DNA of 64,000 nucleotides from Methylobacterium currus. Lineage in GTDB: Bacteria; Pseudomonadota; Alphaproteobacteria; Rhizobiales; Beijerinckiaceae. The notes beneath the pieces are model-generated. The model searched no databases. It saw only the letters and a program-made list of their open reading frames with translations, and was not told the DNA's origin. Shown piece by piece: positions 1 to 9,670 of the stretch. How positions within the stretch are numbered: position 1 is the first letter of the stretch; every line of letters begins with the position of its first letter. The translations under genes were made by a program, and so were the position numbers. The stretch is from positions 536,001 through 600,000 of the forward strand of contig NZ_CP028844.1 of assembly GCF_003058325.1 (NCBI RefSeq), in the 5' to 3' direction.

Positions 1-1
1 A

Positions 2-355
2 TCCGATCCCGGCTGGACCCGGCGGCTCGCCGAGGACCTGCGCCAGCCGATGTTCCATATCAGCCTGCGCGAGGCCTTCGGGCGGCGGCTGCGGCGCAAT
101 TACGGCTGGATGTTCGCGATCCTGCTGCTCGCCTGGGTGCTGAAGATCACCTCCGCCCGACTCCAGGAGACCGGGCTCCAGGCGAGCGTCGGAGAGACCG
201 CCCACGGCCTGCCCGAGATCCTGGCCGGGGCCGGCCTCGGGCCGCTGCCCGGCTGGCTCGTGCTCGCGGGCGTGGCCGCGTTCTACGCCTGGCTCCTCGC
301 GGCGGGCCTGCGGGCGGGCCGCCGCGACCCCGACGACGGGTCGGTGCACGTGTGA
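2..355 (+). CDS. DUF2270 family membrane protein (3' part)
   Basis: The frame is open from the window edge, so only the last ~117 codons are visible. The visible part has a charged stretch (WTRRLAEDL, then EAFGRRLRRNYGWMF) leading into a hydrophobic helix (AILLLAWVLKI), a Gly/Leu-rich linker, and a second helix (WLVLAGVAAFYAWLLAAGL) followed by a short basic tail. The arrangement 'REAFGRRLRRNYGWMF + helix' resembles the C-terminus of DUF2270 predicted integral membrane proteins, whose function is unknown. It runs convergently toward glmU with about 10 bases between the stop codons. The family call rests on the C-terminal third only. Confidence 0.6.
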   Translation, partial: SDPGWTRRLAEDLRQPMFHISLREAFGRRLRRNYGWMFAILLLAWVLKITSARLQETGLQASVGETAHGLPEILAGAGLGPLPGWLVLAGVAAFYAWLLAAGLRAGRRDPDDGSVHV

Positions 356-365
356 GGGCGCGCCC

Positions 366-1718
366 TCACCCCTTTTTCGGCTTCGCCCACCCGGTCTTGA
401 TCACCTGGCGCCCGCGGCCGACCGCGAGCGCCCCCGGCGGCACGTCGTCGGTGATGACCGAGCCCGAGCCCACGAAGGCACCGGCCCCCACCGTCACCGG
501 GGCGACGAGCGCCGAGTTCGAGCCGATGAAGGCGCCGGCGCCGATCACCGTGCGGTGCTTGTTCACGCCGTCGTAGTTGCAGGTGATGGTGCCGGCCCCG
601 AGATTGGCGCCCTCCCCCACCTCGGCGTCGCCCACATAGGTGAGGTGGTTGACCTTGGCGCCGGCCCCGATCGCGGCGTTCTTCACCTCGACGAAGTTGC
701 CGATGCGGGCTCCCTCCGCCAGCACCGCGCCGGGCCGCAGGCGGGCGTAAGGGCCGATCTGGACGCCCGCGGCGAGGCGGGCCTGCTCGAGATGCGAGAA
801 GGCGTGGATGGTGCAGCCATCGCCGACGACGACGCCGGGGCCGAACACCACGTGGGGCTCCACCACCACGTCGCGGCCGAGCGCGGTGTCGTGGCTGAAG
901 AACACCGTCTCGGGGGCGATCAGAGTGGCGCCGGCCAGCATGGCGCGACGGCGCAAGGTCGCCTGCACCGCCGCCTCGGCGGCCGCGAGCTGCACCCGGT
1001 CGTTGACGCCCTGCGCCTCGGCCTCCGCCACCGGCACCACCGCGACGGCCAAGCCGTCCGCCACCGCCAGGGCGACGGCGTCGGGCAGGTAGTACTCGCC
1101 CGCCACGTTGGCGTTGCCGATCCGCTCCAGAAGCCTCAGGGCGTGGGCGCCGGAGAGCGCCATCAGGCCGGCATTGCACAAGGTGACGCGGCGCTCGGCC
1201 TCGCTCGCATCCTTCTCCTCGCGGATCGCGGTCACCCGGCCGTCCTCGACCAGCACCCGGCCGTAGCCGGTGGGATTCGGGCTCTCGAAGGCCAGCACCG
1301 CGACCGCGGCGCCCTCCGCCAGCGGCGCGCGCAGGCGCGCATAGGTCTCGGGGGAGATCAGCGGCGTGTCGCCGAAGGCCACCACCACGTCGTGGGCGCC
1401 CTCGGCCAGGGCGCGGCGGGCCGCCAGCACCGCGTGGGCGGTGCCGAGGCGCTCTCCTTGCGGGAAGGTCTCGGCGCCGGGGAACTCTGCGACGATCCGG
1501 GCGACGTCGTCGCGGCCGGGCTCGACCACCACGGCGAGGCGGCCCGCCCCGGCTTCCGCCACCGACGCGAGCACGTGGGCGAGCATCGGCCGGCCGGCGA
1601 TCGGGTGGAGCACCTTGGGCAGGGCGGAGCGCATCCGCGTGCCCTTGCCGGCGGCGAGCACGACGGCGAGGAGGGAGCGGGGCTCGGGCGTCCCTGCGGG
1701 CTTCGGCGTGGCGGTCAT
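366..1718 (-). CDS. glmU: Bifunctional UDP-GlcNAc pyrophosphorylase / glucosamine-1-P acetyltransferase
   Basis: GlmU acetylates glucosamine-1-phosphate and then uridylates it to UDP-GlcNAc, the cytoplasmic precursor of peptidoglycan and LPS. The 450-residue length is normal for the family. The N-terminal uridyltransferase domain carries the nucleotide-binding loop [19 protein letters not shown] (near residues 21-39). The C-terminal half is a left-handed beta-helix of hexapeptide repeats with the acetyltransferase signatures [14 protein letters not shown] (containing the catalytic-type His) and [16 protein letters not shown] start. It is transcribed divergently from opgG across a 220-base gap. 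Identity is clear. Confidence 0.96.
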   Translation of the reverse strand: MTATPKPAGTPEPRSLLAVVLAAGKGTRMRSALPKVLHPIAGRPMLAHVLASVAEAGAGRLAVVVEPGRDDVARIVAEFPGAETFPQGERLGTAHAVLAARRALAEGAHDVVVAFGDTPLISPETYARLRAPLAEGAAVAVLAFESPNPTGYGRVLVEDGRVTAIREEKDASEAERRVTLCNAGLMALSGAHALRLLERIGNANVAGEYYLPDAVALAVADGLAVAVVPVAEAEAQGVNDRVQLAAAEAAVQATLRRRAMLAGATLIAPETVFFSHDTALGRDVVVEPHVVFGPGVVVGDGCTIHAFSHLEQARLAAGVQIGPYARLRPGAVLAEGARIGNFVEVKNAAIGAGAKVNHLTYVGDAEVGEGANLGAGTITCNYDGVNKHRTVIGAGAFIGSNSALVAPVTVGAGAFVGSGSVITDDVPPGALAVGRGRQVIKTGWAKPKKG

Positions 1719-1938
1719 CGGCGGCCTGTCAATGTCTCAGGGGTGTCGTCCGGGCGTGGTGCACCCGTCTAGCCGATCGTCCCGGTTCGGCAAGCGCGCG
1801 GCGTCCCGACCCGCACGCCCCGACGGAGCGCCCTGCCCTCGCGGTGCCTGAGACGCGATTCTTAACCCCCGGTTCAGTAGGGATCGTGGTAAACGGCCGG
1901 CGCCCCCATCCGAATCCGGCACGGCCCCCTCTTTAGCG

Positions 1939-3522
1939 ATGATGCAACCCCCCACCGCTCCGCCCCCTCGTACAGTCCTCGACCGACGCACGGTGCTGGC
2001 GCTCGCCGGTGGCCTCGCCGCGACCGGCGCGGCGGGTGCGCAGCCGGCGGAGCCGGCGCCCCTGTCGGACGGCCAGCGCTTCGATCCCGGCCAGGTGGTC
2101 GAGCTCGCCCGCGCTCTGGCGAAGAAGCCCTACGCCGCCCCAGCCGCCGACCTGCCCGATCCATTCAAGGACCTCACCTACGAGCAGTATATCGGCGTGC
2201 GGGCGCAACCCTCCGCCCTGCTCTGGGCCGGCGAGGGCCGCGGCTTCGTGGTCGAGCCGCTGCACCGCGGCTTCGTGTTCACCACGCCGGTGGCACTCCA
2301 CGCGGTCGAGGACGGGGTGGTGCGCCGCATCGCCTATGACCGCAGCCGCTTCACCTTCGGCAAGCTGAAACCCCCGGACGAGGGGCGCGACCTCGGCTTC
2401 TCGGGCTTCCGGCTCTATGCCAGCTTCAACGGCGCCGCCCCGTCCGATTGCGCGATCTTCCAGGGCGCCTCGTTCTTCCGGGCGCTCGCCGCCGGCCAGA
2501 GCTACGGCGTCACCGCCCGCGCCCTGACCTTGAGGCCGGCGGAGGCGAAGGGCGAGGAATTCCCGCTGTTCCGGGCCTTCTGGCTTGAGCGGCCGGGGGC
2601 CGGCAGCGGGCAGATCGTGATCCACGCCCTCGTCGATTCCGAATCCGCCACGGCGGCCCTGCGCATGACCTTGCGCCCGGGCGAGGCCACCATCGTCGAC
2701 GTCGAGGCGACGCTCTGCCCGCGCACGAACCTGGAGCATGTCGGCATCGCCGGCATGACCGGCGCCTACCTGTTCGGGCCCACCGATCACCGCAGCGTCG
2801 ACGACGCCCGCCCCGCCGCCCACGAGATCGACGGGCTGCAGATCCGCAACGGCTGGGGCGAGGCGATCTGGCGCCCGGTCCAGAACCCCGAGACGCTGCA
2901 GATCTCCGCCTTCCTCGACCAGGACCCGAAGGGGTTCGGGCTGATCCAGCGCGCCCGCGCCTATGCCGACTACCAGGACGACGTGCAGCGCTGGGAGAAG
3001 CGGCCGAGCCTGTGGGTCGAGCCGCTCGGCAGCTGGGGGCCGGGCGTGCCGCAGCACGGCTGGGGCACCGGCGCGGTGCAGCTGATCGAGATCCCGAGCG
3101 AATCCGAGGTCAACGAGAACATCCTGACCTACTGGCGGCCGAAGGACCCGGTCGCCAAGGAGATCGCCTTCAGCTACCGCCAGTTCTGGTGCTGGGCCGT
3201 GCCGGGGGCGCCGCCGCTCGCCGCCTGCTCCGGCACCCGGGTCGGCAAGGGCGCCGCGGGCAAGCGCCGGCTGTTCCTCGTCGACTTCACCGGCGAGGCG
3301 CCGTTCGCGGAGGGCATCGACCCGAACGCGCTGCAGATTGCCCTGCATACCGCGCCCGGCACCATCACTCGCCAGCGGATCTACCCGTATCCCGAGCGCA
3401 AGACCGTGCGGGCGGTGTTCGAGCTCGATCCGGGCAACGACACGTCTTGCGAGCTGCGCCTGATCGTGAAGGCGGGCGACAAACCCGTCAGTGAGACATG
3501 GCTGTATCGGTGGACCCCGTGA
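1939..3522 (+). CDS. opgG: Glucans biosynthesis protein G (periplasmic)
   Basis: MdoG/OpgG is the periplasmic protein needed to build the branched backbone of osmoregulated periplasmic glucans. The 527-residue product begins with a signal containing twin arginines (DRRTVLALAGGLAATGAAGA), so Tat export is likely. The mature protein carries OpgG-type sequence throughout, for example LTYEQYIGVRAQPSALLW, and ends in an Ig-like beta domain. Two adjacent ATG codons (1939, 1942) are possible starts. Its 3' end overlaps opgH by 25 bases, which implies one transcript and coupled translation. This is the classic opgGH gene order. Confidence 0.93.
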   Translation: MMQPPTAPPPRTVLDRRTVLALAGGLAATGAAGAQPAEPAPLSDGQRFDPGQVVELARALAKKPYAAPAADLPDPFKDLTYEQYIGVRAQPSALLWAGEGRGFVVEPLHRGFVFTTPVALHAVEDGVVRRIAYDRSRFTFGKLKPPDEGRDLGFSGFRLYASFNGAAPSDCAIFQGASFFRALAAGQSYGVTARALTLRPAEAKGEEFPLFRAFWLERPGAGSGQIVIHALVDSESATAALRMTLRPGEATIVDVEATLCPRTNLEHVGIAGMTGAYLFGPTDHRSVDDARPAAHEIDGLQIRNGWGEAIWRPVQNPETLQISAFLDQDPKGFGLIQRARAYADYQDDVQRWEKRPSLWVEPLGSWGPGVPQHGWGTGAVQLIEIPSESEVNENILTYWRPKDPVAKEIAFSYRQFWCWAVPGAPPLAACSGTRVGKGAAGKRRLFLVDFTGEAPFAEGIDPNALQIALHTAPGTITRQRIYPYPERKTVRAVFELDPGNDTSCELRLIVKAGDKPVSETWLYRWTP

Positions 3523-5669
3523 CCCTCGCTCCCGACCTCGACACCCTCCGCCGCGACGCCACACCCCTCGCGGTCGCGCCCGCGGTGCCGGAGGAATCCC
3601 CCCTCGCCATGCCGGTGCAGGACCTGCGCCGGTGGTCCGAGGCGCAAGAGCACAAGGTGCCCGGCCGCCGGGCGCCCTGGGGGGCGCGCGCCTTCGTGTT
3701 CGGCGGCGGCCTCGCGCTCACGGCCTACGGCGCCGTGCAGATGTACGAGGTCGTGTCGGTCGCCGGCTCGACCACCTGGCTGCAATGGCTGCTGCTGGCG
3801 CTCTTCACCCTCAACTTCTCGTGGATCGCGCTCGCCTTCACCTCGGGCCTTCTCGGCTTCCTGGCGCTCTTGCGCCGGCGCCGGCCGGAGGTCCAGCCGG
3901 CGCCCCTCACCACCCGTACGGCCGTGGTGATGCCGGTCTACAACGAGGCCACCGCCCGCACCTTCGCAGCGGTCGAGGCGATCCGCGCCTCGATCGAGGC
4001 CACCGGCGCGGGCGCGGCCTTCGATTACTGGATCCTGTCGGACTCGACCCAGGCCGATGCCTGGATCGCCGAGGAGCGGGCCTACCTGGCCTTGCGCGCG
4101 CGCCTCGGCCAGGACGCCCGCCTGTACTACCGCCACCGGCCGAAGAACCACCACCGCAAGGCCGGCAACATCGCCGACTTCGTCACCCGCTGGGGCGGCC
4201 ATTACGACCACATGCTGGTCCTCGACGCCGACAGCCTGATGAGCGGCGACTGCGTGGTGACGCTCGCCCGCGCCATGGAGGCCGATCCGGATGCCGGCAT
4301 CATCCAGTCGCTGCCGCTCATCATCAACCGCAACACCCTGTTCGCCCGGGTGCAGCAATTCGCGGCGCGCATCTACGGCCCGGTCATCGCCACCGGCCTC
4401 GCCCTGTGGTCGGGCCGGGACGGCAATTACTGGGGCCACAACGCGATCATCCGCACCAAGGCCTTCGCCGATCATTGCGGGTTGCCCGACCTCTCCGGCA
4501 AGCCGCCCTTCGGCGGCCACGTGCTCAGCCACGACTTCGTCGAGGCGGCCTTGATCCGGCGCGCCGGCTGGAGCGTCTACATGCTCCCCGCATTGCAGGG
4601 CTCCTACGAGGAGAGTCCGCCCTCGCTGATCGACGTCGCGATCCGCGACCGGCGCTGGGCGCAGGGCAACTTGCAGCACAGCCGCGTCATCGGCACGGCG
4701 GGCCTGAAGCTCGCCTCGCGCCAGCACTTCGCCACCGGCATCGCCGGCTACCTCGCCTCGCCGCTCTGGGCGGCGCAGCTCGTGGTCGGTATCGCGCTGG
4801 CCCTCCAGACCGCCTATATCCGCCCCGAATATTTCTCCACCGAGTTCCGCCTGTACCCGGTCTGGCCGCGCTTCGACCCCGTCCGCGCGCTCCAGCTCTT
4901 CGGGATCACGATGGCGATCCTGCTCGCCCCGAAGCTGTTCGGCCTGATCCTCGGCCTCCTCGACGGCAAGGTGCGGCGCGCGAGCGGCGGGGCGCTGCGC
5001 CTCGTGCTCTCGGCCCTGATCGAGACCCTGCTCTCGGCGCTGATCGCCCCGATCGCGATGCTGGTGCAATCCGGCTCGGTGATGCAGATCCTTCTCGGGC
5101 GCGACACCGGCTGGAACCCGCAAAGGCGCGACGACGGCTCGATCCCGTTCTCCGACATCGTGCGCCGGCACCGCTGGCACATGATCCTCGGCCTCGTCGC
5201 GGGCGTCTCGGCCTTCGCCATCGCCACCTCGCTGTTCCTGTGGATGTCGCCCACCATCCTCGGCCTCGTCCTGGCGATCCCGATCTCCTGGGCGAGCGGA
5301 CAGCTCGCGCTGGGCCTGGCTCTCAAGCGCGCCGGCCTCTTGATGACGCCCGAGGAGCGCGAGCCCCCGGCGATCGCGGTCGCCGCCAGGGCGATCGAGG
5401 CACAGAACGCCGCTCTGGGCTTCGACGACGCCGACGGGTTGCGGGCGCTCCACGCCGATCCGGACCTCCAGGCCGGCCATCTGGCCTTCCTGCCCCCGGC
5501 CGAGCGCCGGCCCCGCGGCGCCCCCCAGCCCGACCACGTCATGGCCCAGGCCAAGGTGGTCGAGGCCGAGACCATCGACGAGGCCGCGGGCTGGCTGAAC
5601 CCGAAGGAGAAGATGGTGCTGCTGCACGACCGGGCGCTGCTCGACCGGCTGGCGCGGCTCGGGGGGTGA
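3498..5669 (+). CDS. opgH: Glucans biosynthesis glucosyltransferase H
   Basis: OpgH is the inner-membrane glucosyltransferase that polymerises UDP-glucose into the linear glucan backbone and passes it to the periplasm. The 723-residue protein has two N-terminal transmembrane helices (around residues 70-135), a cytoplasmic GT2 domain with LDADSLMSGD (DxD), a HDFVEAALIRRAG segment and RDRRWAQGNLQH (Q/RxxRW-type), then several C-terminal helices (about 410-600). The ATG at 3498 lies inside the end of opgG in another frame. A GC-rich hairpin follows the stop. Length and motifs fit the family well. Confidence 0.95.
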   Translation: MAVSVDPVTLAPDLDTLRRDATPLAVAPAVPEESPLAMPVQDLRRWSEAQEHKVPGRRAPWGARAFVFGGGLALTAYGAVQMYEVVSVAGSTTWLQWLLLALFTLNFSWIALAFTSGLLGFLALLRRRRPEVQPAPLTTRTAVVMPVYNEATARTFAAVEAIRASIEATGAGAAFDYWILSDSTQADAWIAEERAYLALRARLGQDARLYYRHRPKNHHRKAGNIADFVTRWGGHYDHMLVLDADSLMSGDCVVTLARAMEADPDAGIIQSLPLIINRNTLFARVQQFAARIYGPVIATGLALWSGRDGNYWGHNAIIRTKAFADHCGLPDLSGKPPFGGHVLSHDFVEAALIRRAGWSVYMLPALQGSYEESPPSLIDVAIRDRRWAQGNLQHSRVIGTAGLKLASRQHFATGIAGYLASPLWAAQLVVGIALALQTAYIRPEYFSTEFRLYPVWPRFDPVRALQLFGITMAILLAPKLFGLILGLLDGKVRRASGGALRLVLSALIETLLSALIAPIAMLVQSGSVMQILLGRDTGWNPQRRDDGSIPFSDIVRRHRWHMILGLVAGVSAFAIATSLFLWMSPTILGLVLAIPISWASGQLALGLALKRAGLLMTPEEREPPAIAVAARAIEAQNAALGFDDADGLRALHADPDLQAGHLAFLPPAERRPRGAPQPDHVMAQAKVVEAETIDEAAGWLNPKEKMVLLHDRALLDRLARLGG

Positions 5670-5676
5670 TTCCCTT

Positions 5677-5702
5677 CGCCCTTTCCGGCCCCGGAAAGGG
5701 CG
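5677..5702. terminator. Hairpin between convergent opgH and GNAT genes
   Basis: A perfect 12-bp inverted repeat (CGCCCTTTCCGG / CCGGAAAGGGCG) with a 2-base spacer starts 8 bases after the opgH stop. It lies between two convergent genes, so it could terminate transcription from both sides. No T-run follows on either strand, so activity is inferred from position and symmetry only. Confidence 0.55.
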
Positions 5703-5761
5703 AGACGCAAGGTGAGTGGCGTGAGCCGATCGACCTCCGATCGGCAACCGCATGACACTGC

Positions 5762-6271
5762 TCAGAGCCGGCAGCGCATCAGCACGGCCGGGAACGCCGC
5801 CGTGCCGCCCATCGGGATCTCGCGCCGTCCGAATGCGCGGAACCCGAGGGCACGGTAGAACGGTTCAGCGTTGAGGCTGGCATAGCATTCGAACGCGGGC
5901 ACACCGCATTCCTGGGCGTGCGCCCGGCACGCCGAGAACAAGCTCCGCCCGACACCGCAGCCGGTCCAGGCCGGGTGCACGGCGAAATGGCGGATATGGC
6001 CGAGGCCGGGTTCGATCTCACCCGTTCCGGGCCGTTCCGGCGTCCAACCACCGACGCCCACGACCGAGTCCAACCTCTTCGCCAGATGGAAGCTGCCGGA
6101 GGCGAGCAAGGTCGGATTGGCGCGGACCATCAGCGGCAGCGCCCGCGCCAGCGTGTCAGCCTCGTAGGACGCGGCCCTCAGAACCGGGTAGCTCGCCGAC
6201 AGCACGGCCGTGACGGCGTCGCCATCGTCGGGGCGGGCGGGGCGGATGGTGATCTCGTGACGGCTTGTCAT
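5762..6271 (-). CDS. GNAT family N-acetyltransferase
   Basis: A 169-residue protein with the acetyl-CoA binding fold: a beta-strand with GHIRHFAVHPAW, then the pyrophosphate loop GCGVGRSLFSACRAHA (Q/RxxGxG/A type), and a late segment NAEPFYRALGFRAFGR typical of the GNAT C-terminus. The acceptor substrate cannot be told from sequence; small-molecule amines are more likely than ribosomal proteins. ATG start at 6271. The same-strand methyltransferase lies upstream with a gap of about 25 bases, so the two may be co-transcribed. Confidence 0.88.
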   Translation of the reverse strand: MTSRHEITIRPARPDDGDAVTAVLSASYPVLRAASYEADTLARALPLMVRANPTLLASGSFHLAKRLDSVVGVGGWTPERPGTGEIEPGLGHIRHFAVHPAWTGCGVGRSLFSACRAHAQECGVPAFECYASLNAEPFYRALGFRAFGRREIPMGGTAAFPAVLMRCRL

Positions 6272-6296
6272 CCGACCCTGTCGGTGGCGCGGCAGC

Positions 6297-7001
6297 TTAT
6301 GCTGCCGGCTTCTCCCACTCCATCATCAGGAACCACGGCACCTGCCGGTAGCGCGCGACCCTCGCCGGATCGCCGCCATGCGGCATCGGCTCGTCGAAGT
6401 GGCGCAACACCAGTCCCTGCCCCAGCAACAGGTTCATGTAGAGGGAGAGCGGCCGGTGCCAGTTGTGCACGCGGATGCCGTGCCACTCCGCCCACTCGGC
6501 CCGCTCGTCCAGGTAGCCGTCGATCCGGAAGCTCCGGACGCCGTCGGCATCCTCGGACCAGCCTCCGGCGGTGCTGAAGCTCGTCAGGTTGGCGATCAGG
6601 AGCGTGCCGCCGGGCGCCAGAACGCGGGCCATCTCGGGGATCGCCGCGCGGATGTCGGGGATGTCGATCAAGGTCAGGTAGCTGACGACGAGATCGAAGG
6701 CGCCATCCCCGAAGGGCAGCGCCTCGGCGCGACCGGGAATGTAGGTGCCCTCCGGATCGCGCGCCCGGGCTCGGCGCAGCAGGACGTCGGTCGGGTCGAT
6801 GCCGACGGTCTCGATCCCGAGATCCCGCACCATGCGGCAGAAGCGGCCCTCGCCGCAGCCGACATCGAGGGCCCGGCGGAAGTCCCGCCCCCGGAGGCGG
6901 ACGAGCATCGGCGCATCGAGCACGCAGGCGCGGCCGAAATCGCCCGCCTCGCCCATGTCGGCGATCCAGGCGGCGGCCGACTCGTCCCAGCCGTTGCTCA
7001 T
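6297..7001 (-). CDS. Class I SAM-dependent methyltransferase
   Basis: A UbiE/BioC-like methyltransferase of 234 residues. SAM-binding motif I is LDVGCGEGRFCRMV (near residue 43), followed by the acidic GIDPTD strand, then PFGDGAFDLVVSYLTLIDI (motif II) and a MARVLAPGGTLLIAN segment (motif III). The start was placed at the ATG giving MSNGWDESAAAW, because an upstream in-frame start adds only a low-complexity stretch. The substrate is unknown. The biotin genes are next door, but this protein is divergent from bioR and lacks clear BioC features, so I do not call it bioC. Confidence 0.82.
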   Translation of the reverse strand: MSNGWDESAAAWIADMGEAGDFGRACVLDAPMLVRLRGRDFRRALDVGCGEGRFCRMVRDLGIETVGIDPTDVLLRRARARDPEGTYIPGRAEALPFGDGAFDLVVSYLTLIDIPDIRAAIPEMARVLAPGGTLLIANLTSFSTAGGWSEDADGVRSFRIDGYLDERAEWAEWHGIRVHNWHRPLSLYMNLLLGQGLVLRHFDEPMPHGGDPARVARYRQVPWFLMMEWEKPAA

Positions 7002-7089
7002 CGCGTGCCCCGCTGATTCCCCGGGGTCAGAGTCTCGCATGCCGGTGCAACGCTCGCCACGGTCCGCGTGACGCGGCGGCGACGCTCGA

Positions 7090-7099
7090 TTATCGATAA
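7090..7099. promoter_or_regulatory. BioR-type operator upstream of bioR
   Basis: TTATCGATAA is a perfect 10-bp palindrome that fits the published alphaproteobacterial BioR consensus TTATMKATAA. It ends three bases before the bioR ATG, so bound BioR would repress its own gene (autoregulation). Confidence 0.75.
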
Positions 7100-7102
7100 T
7101 TC

Positions 7103-7750
7103 ATGACGACAGCCAAAGACGAACCGATCGCCGTGCGGATCAGCCGGGCCCTGGCCGAGCGCATCATCTCCGGCGCCCTGGCGGCGGGCTCCCGGCTGCG
7201 GCAGGACCACGTCGCCGAGGAGTTCGACGCCAGCCACGTCCCGGTCCGGGAAGCCTTCCGGCGCCTCGAGGCCCAGGGGCTGGTGGTGAGCGAGCCGCGG
7301 CGAGGCGTGCGCGTCGCCGGGTTCAGCCCGGAGGAGGTGCGCGAGGTGGCGGAGATGCGGGCCGCCCTCGAAGTGCTGGCCCTGCGCCACGCCGCTCCGC
7401 ACCTCACCGCGGCGATCCTCGACCGGGCCGAGGCGGCGACCCGCGCCGGCGACCGCGCCGGCGGCGACGTGCACGCCTGGGAAGAGGCCAACCGGACGTT
7501 CCACCGCCTCCTGCTGGCGCCCTGCGCCATGCCGCGCCTGCTGAAGACGATCGACGACCTCCAGGCAGCGAGCGCCCGCTTCCTGTTCGCCGGCTGGCGC
7601 GCCGAGTGGGAGGCGCCGACCGACCGCGATCACCGGGCGATCCTGGTCGCCCTGCGGGCCGGCGACATCGACACGGCGGCGGCGGTCCTGGCCCGCCACG
7701 TCCAATGGGTCGGGCACCGGCCCGCCGCCGCGTCCCGCCATGGTACCTGA
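7103..7750 (+). CDS. bioR: GntR-family biotin regulator BioR
   Basis: A 215-residue FadR/FCD-type GntR regulator. The N-terminal winged helix (ISRALAERIISGALAAGS ... VPVREAFRRLEAQGLV) is followed by an all-helical FCD ligand domain (EMRAALEVLALRHAAP ... ANRTFHRLLLAPC). Calling it BioR rests on context: bioY and bioB follow directly, and three TTATCTATAA-like boxes lie before bioR, just after its stop and before bioY. BioR is known in alphaproteobacteria as the repressor of biotin synthesis and uptake. No Shine-Dalgarno sequence precedes the ATG, because the operator occupies that position. Confidence 0.85.
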   Translation: MTTAKDEPIAVRISRALAERIISGALAAGSRLRQDHVAEEFDASHVPVREAFRRLEAQGLVVSEPRRGVRVAGFSPEEVREVAEMRAALEVLALRHAAPHLTAAILDRAEAATRAGDRAGGDVHAWEEANRTFHRLLLAPCAMPRLLKTIDDLQAASARFLFAGWRAEWEAPTDRDHRAILVALRAGDIDTAAAVLARHVQWVGHRPAAASRHGT

Positions 7751-7760
7751 TTATCTATTA
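7751..7760. promoter_or_regulatory. Second BioR-like box (one mismatch)
   Basis: TTATCTATTA differs at one position from the TTATCTATAA consensus and begins at the base after the bioR stop codon. It lies in the short AT-rich gap before bioY, 64 bases upstream of the perfect box. Confidence 0.5.
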
Positions 7761-7823
7761 TTTTGGAGTCATATTGCCTTTACCGCGAGGTTGTGGATTT
7801 CTTCCGGCGTCGATCCGACATAA

Positions 7824-7833
7824 TTATCTATAA
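7824..7833. promoter_or_regulatory. BioR operator upstream of bioY
   Basis: An exact TTATCTATAA, the core BioR box of Hyphomicrobiales. It ends three bases before the first possible bioY ATG (7837) and sits in a markedly AT-rich stretch that likely holds the -10 region. Binding here would repress bioY-bioB. Confidence 0.82.
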
Positions 7834-7836
7834 AAA

Positions 7837-8415
7837 ATGGATGTTGCAATGACCGCTCTCGTCGTCGGCGGCGCGCCCCTGCGCGCAGCCCGGACCGTCG
7901 CCCTCGTCCTGTCCGGCGGGCTGCTCATCACGCTGGCGGCCAAGGTCCAGATTCCGTTCTGGCCAGTGCCGATGACGCTGCACACGCTCGCCATCCTGGC
8001 GCTCTCCCTGGCCGTCGGACCGCGCCTCGCGGTGGCGATGGTGCTCGGCTACCTGGCGGCGGGCGCCGCCGGCCTCCCGGTCTTCTCCGGCACGCCGGAG
8101 CGCGGCCTCGGCCTCGCCTACATGGCGGGACCGACCGGCGGCTACCTGGCGGGCTATCTCGTTGCCGCCGGGCTGGTCGGTGCGCTCGCCGCAGGGCGCG
8201 GGTTCCTCGGCCGGGTCGCCGCGATGCTCGCGGGACTTACGGCGGTCTACGTCCTCGGCCTCGCCTGGCTCGCGCTGTTCGTTCCGGCCGACCGCCTCGT
8301 CGCCCTCGGCCTCGCGCCCTTCCTGCTCGGCGATCTCGTCAAGGTCGGCCTCGTCGCCGCCGGCGCCGCCGCCCTGCCGGGCCTGCGCCGGATCGCCCGG
8401 AGCACGACCCGATGA
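7837..8415 (+). CDS. bioY: Biotin transporter BioY (S-component)
   Basis: BioY is the biotin-binding membrane S-component of an ECF-type importer and can also work alone. The product is 192 residues with about six hydrophobic helices and the family signatures [15 protein letters not shown] and [18 protein letters not shown] / [16 protein letters not shown] codons at 7837 and 7849 are both possible starts; the first follows the BioR box directly. The stop overlaps the bioB start in an ATGA junction, so the two are translationally coupled. No bioM or bioN lies nearby. Confidence 0.94.
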   Translation: MDVAMTALVVGGAPLRAARTVALVLSGGLLITLAAKVQIPFWPVPMTLHTLAILALSLAVGPRLAVAMVLGYLAAGAAGLPVFSGTPERGLGLAYMAGPTGGYLAGYLVAAGLVGALAAGRGFLGRVAAMLAGLTAVYVLGLAWLALFVPADRLVALGLAPFLLGDLVKVGLVAAGAAALPGLRRIARSTTR

Positions 8416-9413
8416 GCCCGGAGGCGACTTGCCCCCAGGACGGCGCCGTCCGGCACGACTGGACCTCGAGGGAGATCGAGGACCTGCATGACCTGCCGCT
8501 GCTCGAGCTGGTCGGCCGGGCCAATGCCGTGCATCGGCGTCACCACGATCCGAACCGGATCCGCAAGGCGAGCCTGCTCTCGGTGAAGACCGGCGGCTGC
8601 CCGGAGGATTGCGCCTATTGCCCGCAATCGGCGCATCACCGCACGGTCGACTTGACCCGCGACCCGCTCATGGACCCGGACACGGTGCTGGCGCGGGCAG
8701 CCCGGGCCAAGGCGGCGGGGGCGGAGCGCTTCTGCATGGGGGCGGCCTGGCGCCAGGTGCGGAATGGAGCGGAGTTCGATGCCGTGGTGGCGATGGTCGA
8801 GGGCGTGCGCGCGCTCGGCCTGGAGGCCTGCGTCACCCTCGGGATGCTGAAGGCCCACCAGGCCGCGCGCCTCGCCCGAGCCGGGCTCACGGCCTACAAC
8901 CACAATCTCGATACCGGCCCCGGCTTCTACGACCGGATCGTCACCACCCGCCGGTACCAGGACCGGCTCGACACCCTTGCGACGGTGCGGGAGGCCGGCA
9001 TCGGCCTGTGCTGCGGCGGCATCATCGGCATGGGCGAGGCGATGGCGGACCGGGCCGGCCTGCTGCAGGTGCTGGCGGGACTGACGCCGCACCCCGAGAG
9101 CGTGCCGATCAACGCCCTGGTGCCGGTGGAAGGCACGCCCCTCGCCGACCGCCCCCGCATCGATCCCCTCGACCTCGTGCGCATGGTGGCGACGGCACGC
9201 CTCGTCCTGCCGGCCTCGATCCTGCGCCTGTCGGCCGGCCGGGCGCAGCTCGGGCGCGAGGCACAGATCCTGTGCTTCCTCGCCGGGGCGAACTCGGTCT
9301 TCACGGGGGACACCCTGCTGACGACGCCGAATGCCGAGCAGGACGACGACGCAGCCCTCTTCGCCGCTTTGGCGCCCCGGTCGCCCTCCAGCACACGGAC
9401 CGCGCCGTCCTGA
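8412..9413 (+). CDS. bioB: Biotin synthase
   Basis: BioB is the radical SAM enzyme that inserts sulfur into dethiobiotin in the last step of biotin synthesis. The 333-residue product contains the CxxxCxxC cluster loop [15 protein letters not shown] (near residue 57), [12 protein letters not shown], and [10 protein letters not shown], all typical of BioB. The family usually has YNHNLDTS, so the Ser-to-Gly change is minor. It overlaps bioY by four bases. Other bio genes are not in the window, so the pathway must be completed elsewhere. Confidence 0.95.
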   Translation: MSPEATCPQDGAVRHDWTSREIEDLHDLPLLELVGRANAVHRRHHDPNRIRKASLLSVKTGGCPEDCAYCPQSAHHRTVDLTRDPLMDPDTVLARAARAKAAGAERFCMGAAWRQVRNGAEFDAVVAMVEGVRALGLEACVTLGMLKAHQAARLARAGLTAYNHNLDTGPGFYDRIVTTRRYQDRLDTLATVREAGIGLCCGGIIGMGEAMADRAGLLQVLAGLTPHPESVPINALVPVEGTPLADRPRIDPLDLVRMVATARLVLPASILRLSAGRAQLGREAQILCFLAGANSVFTGDTLLTTPNAEQDDDAALFAALAPRSPSSTRTAPS

Positions 9414-9601
9414 TGGTCGGAGGATTGGCGACGTCACAGACCGACATAACGGCGAGCTGCGGCGGTGCGGATGCAGGCCGCATGGTGAGGCGGCATCTCA
9501 TCATGCAAAACCGGGCCCTGCGCCAAGAGGAACCCCACCGTACCGCGGCCACGAAAGACGACCCGCAGCTTAATCCATCAATTTGAAGGCAAAGTTCTCA
9601 A

Positions 9602-9629
9602 CGCACGGCGCTTGTCGACGCGCCGTGCG
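9602..9629. terminator. GC-rich hairpin after the bioB operon
   Basis: A perfect 10-bp stem (CGCACGGCGC / GCGCCGTGCG) with an 8-base loop lies about 190 bases after bioB and 42 bases before a small ORF. There is no T-run. It could be a terminator or part of the leader of the small ORF. Confidence 0.4.
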
Positions 9630-9670
9630 GCATCGTATGCAAGATCAGACACCCGAATCGGGAGGAATCG

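Noticed and set aside
3381..5753. A long antisense ORF of 790 codons across opgH
   Set aside because: It is a GC-bias shadow of opgH with Arg/Gly/Ala-rich composition and no motif.
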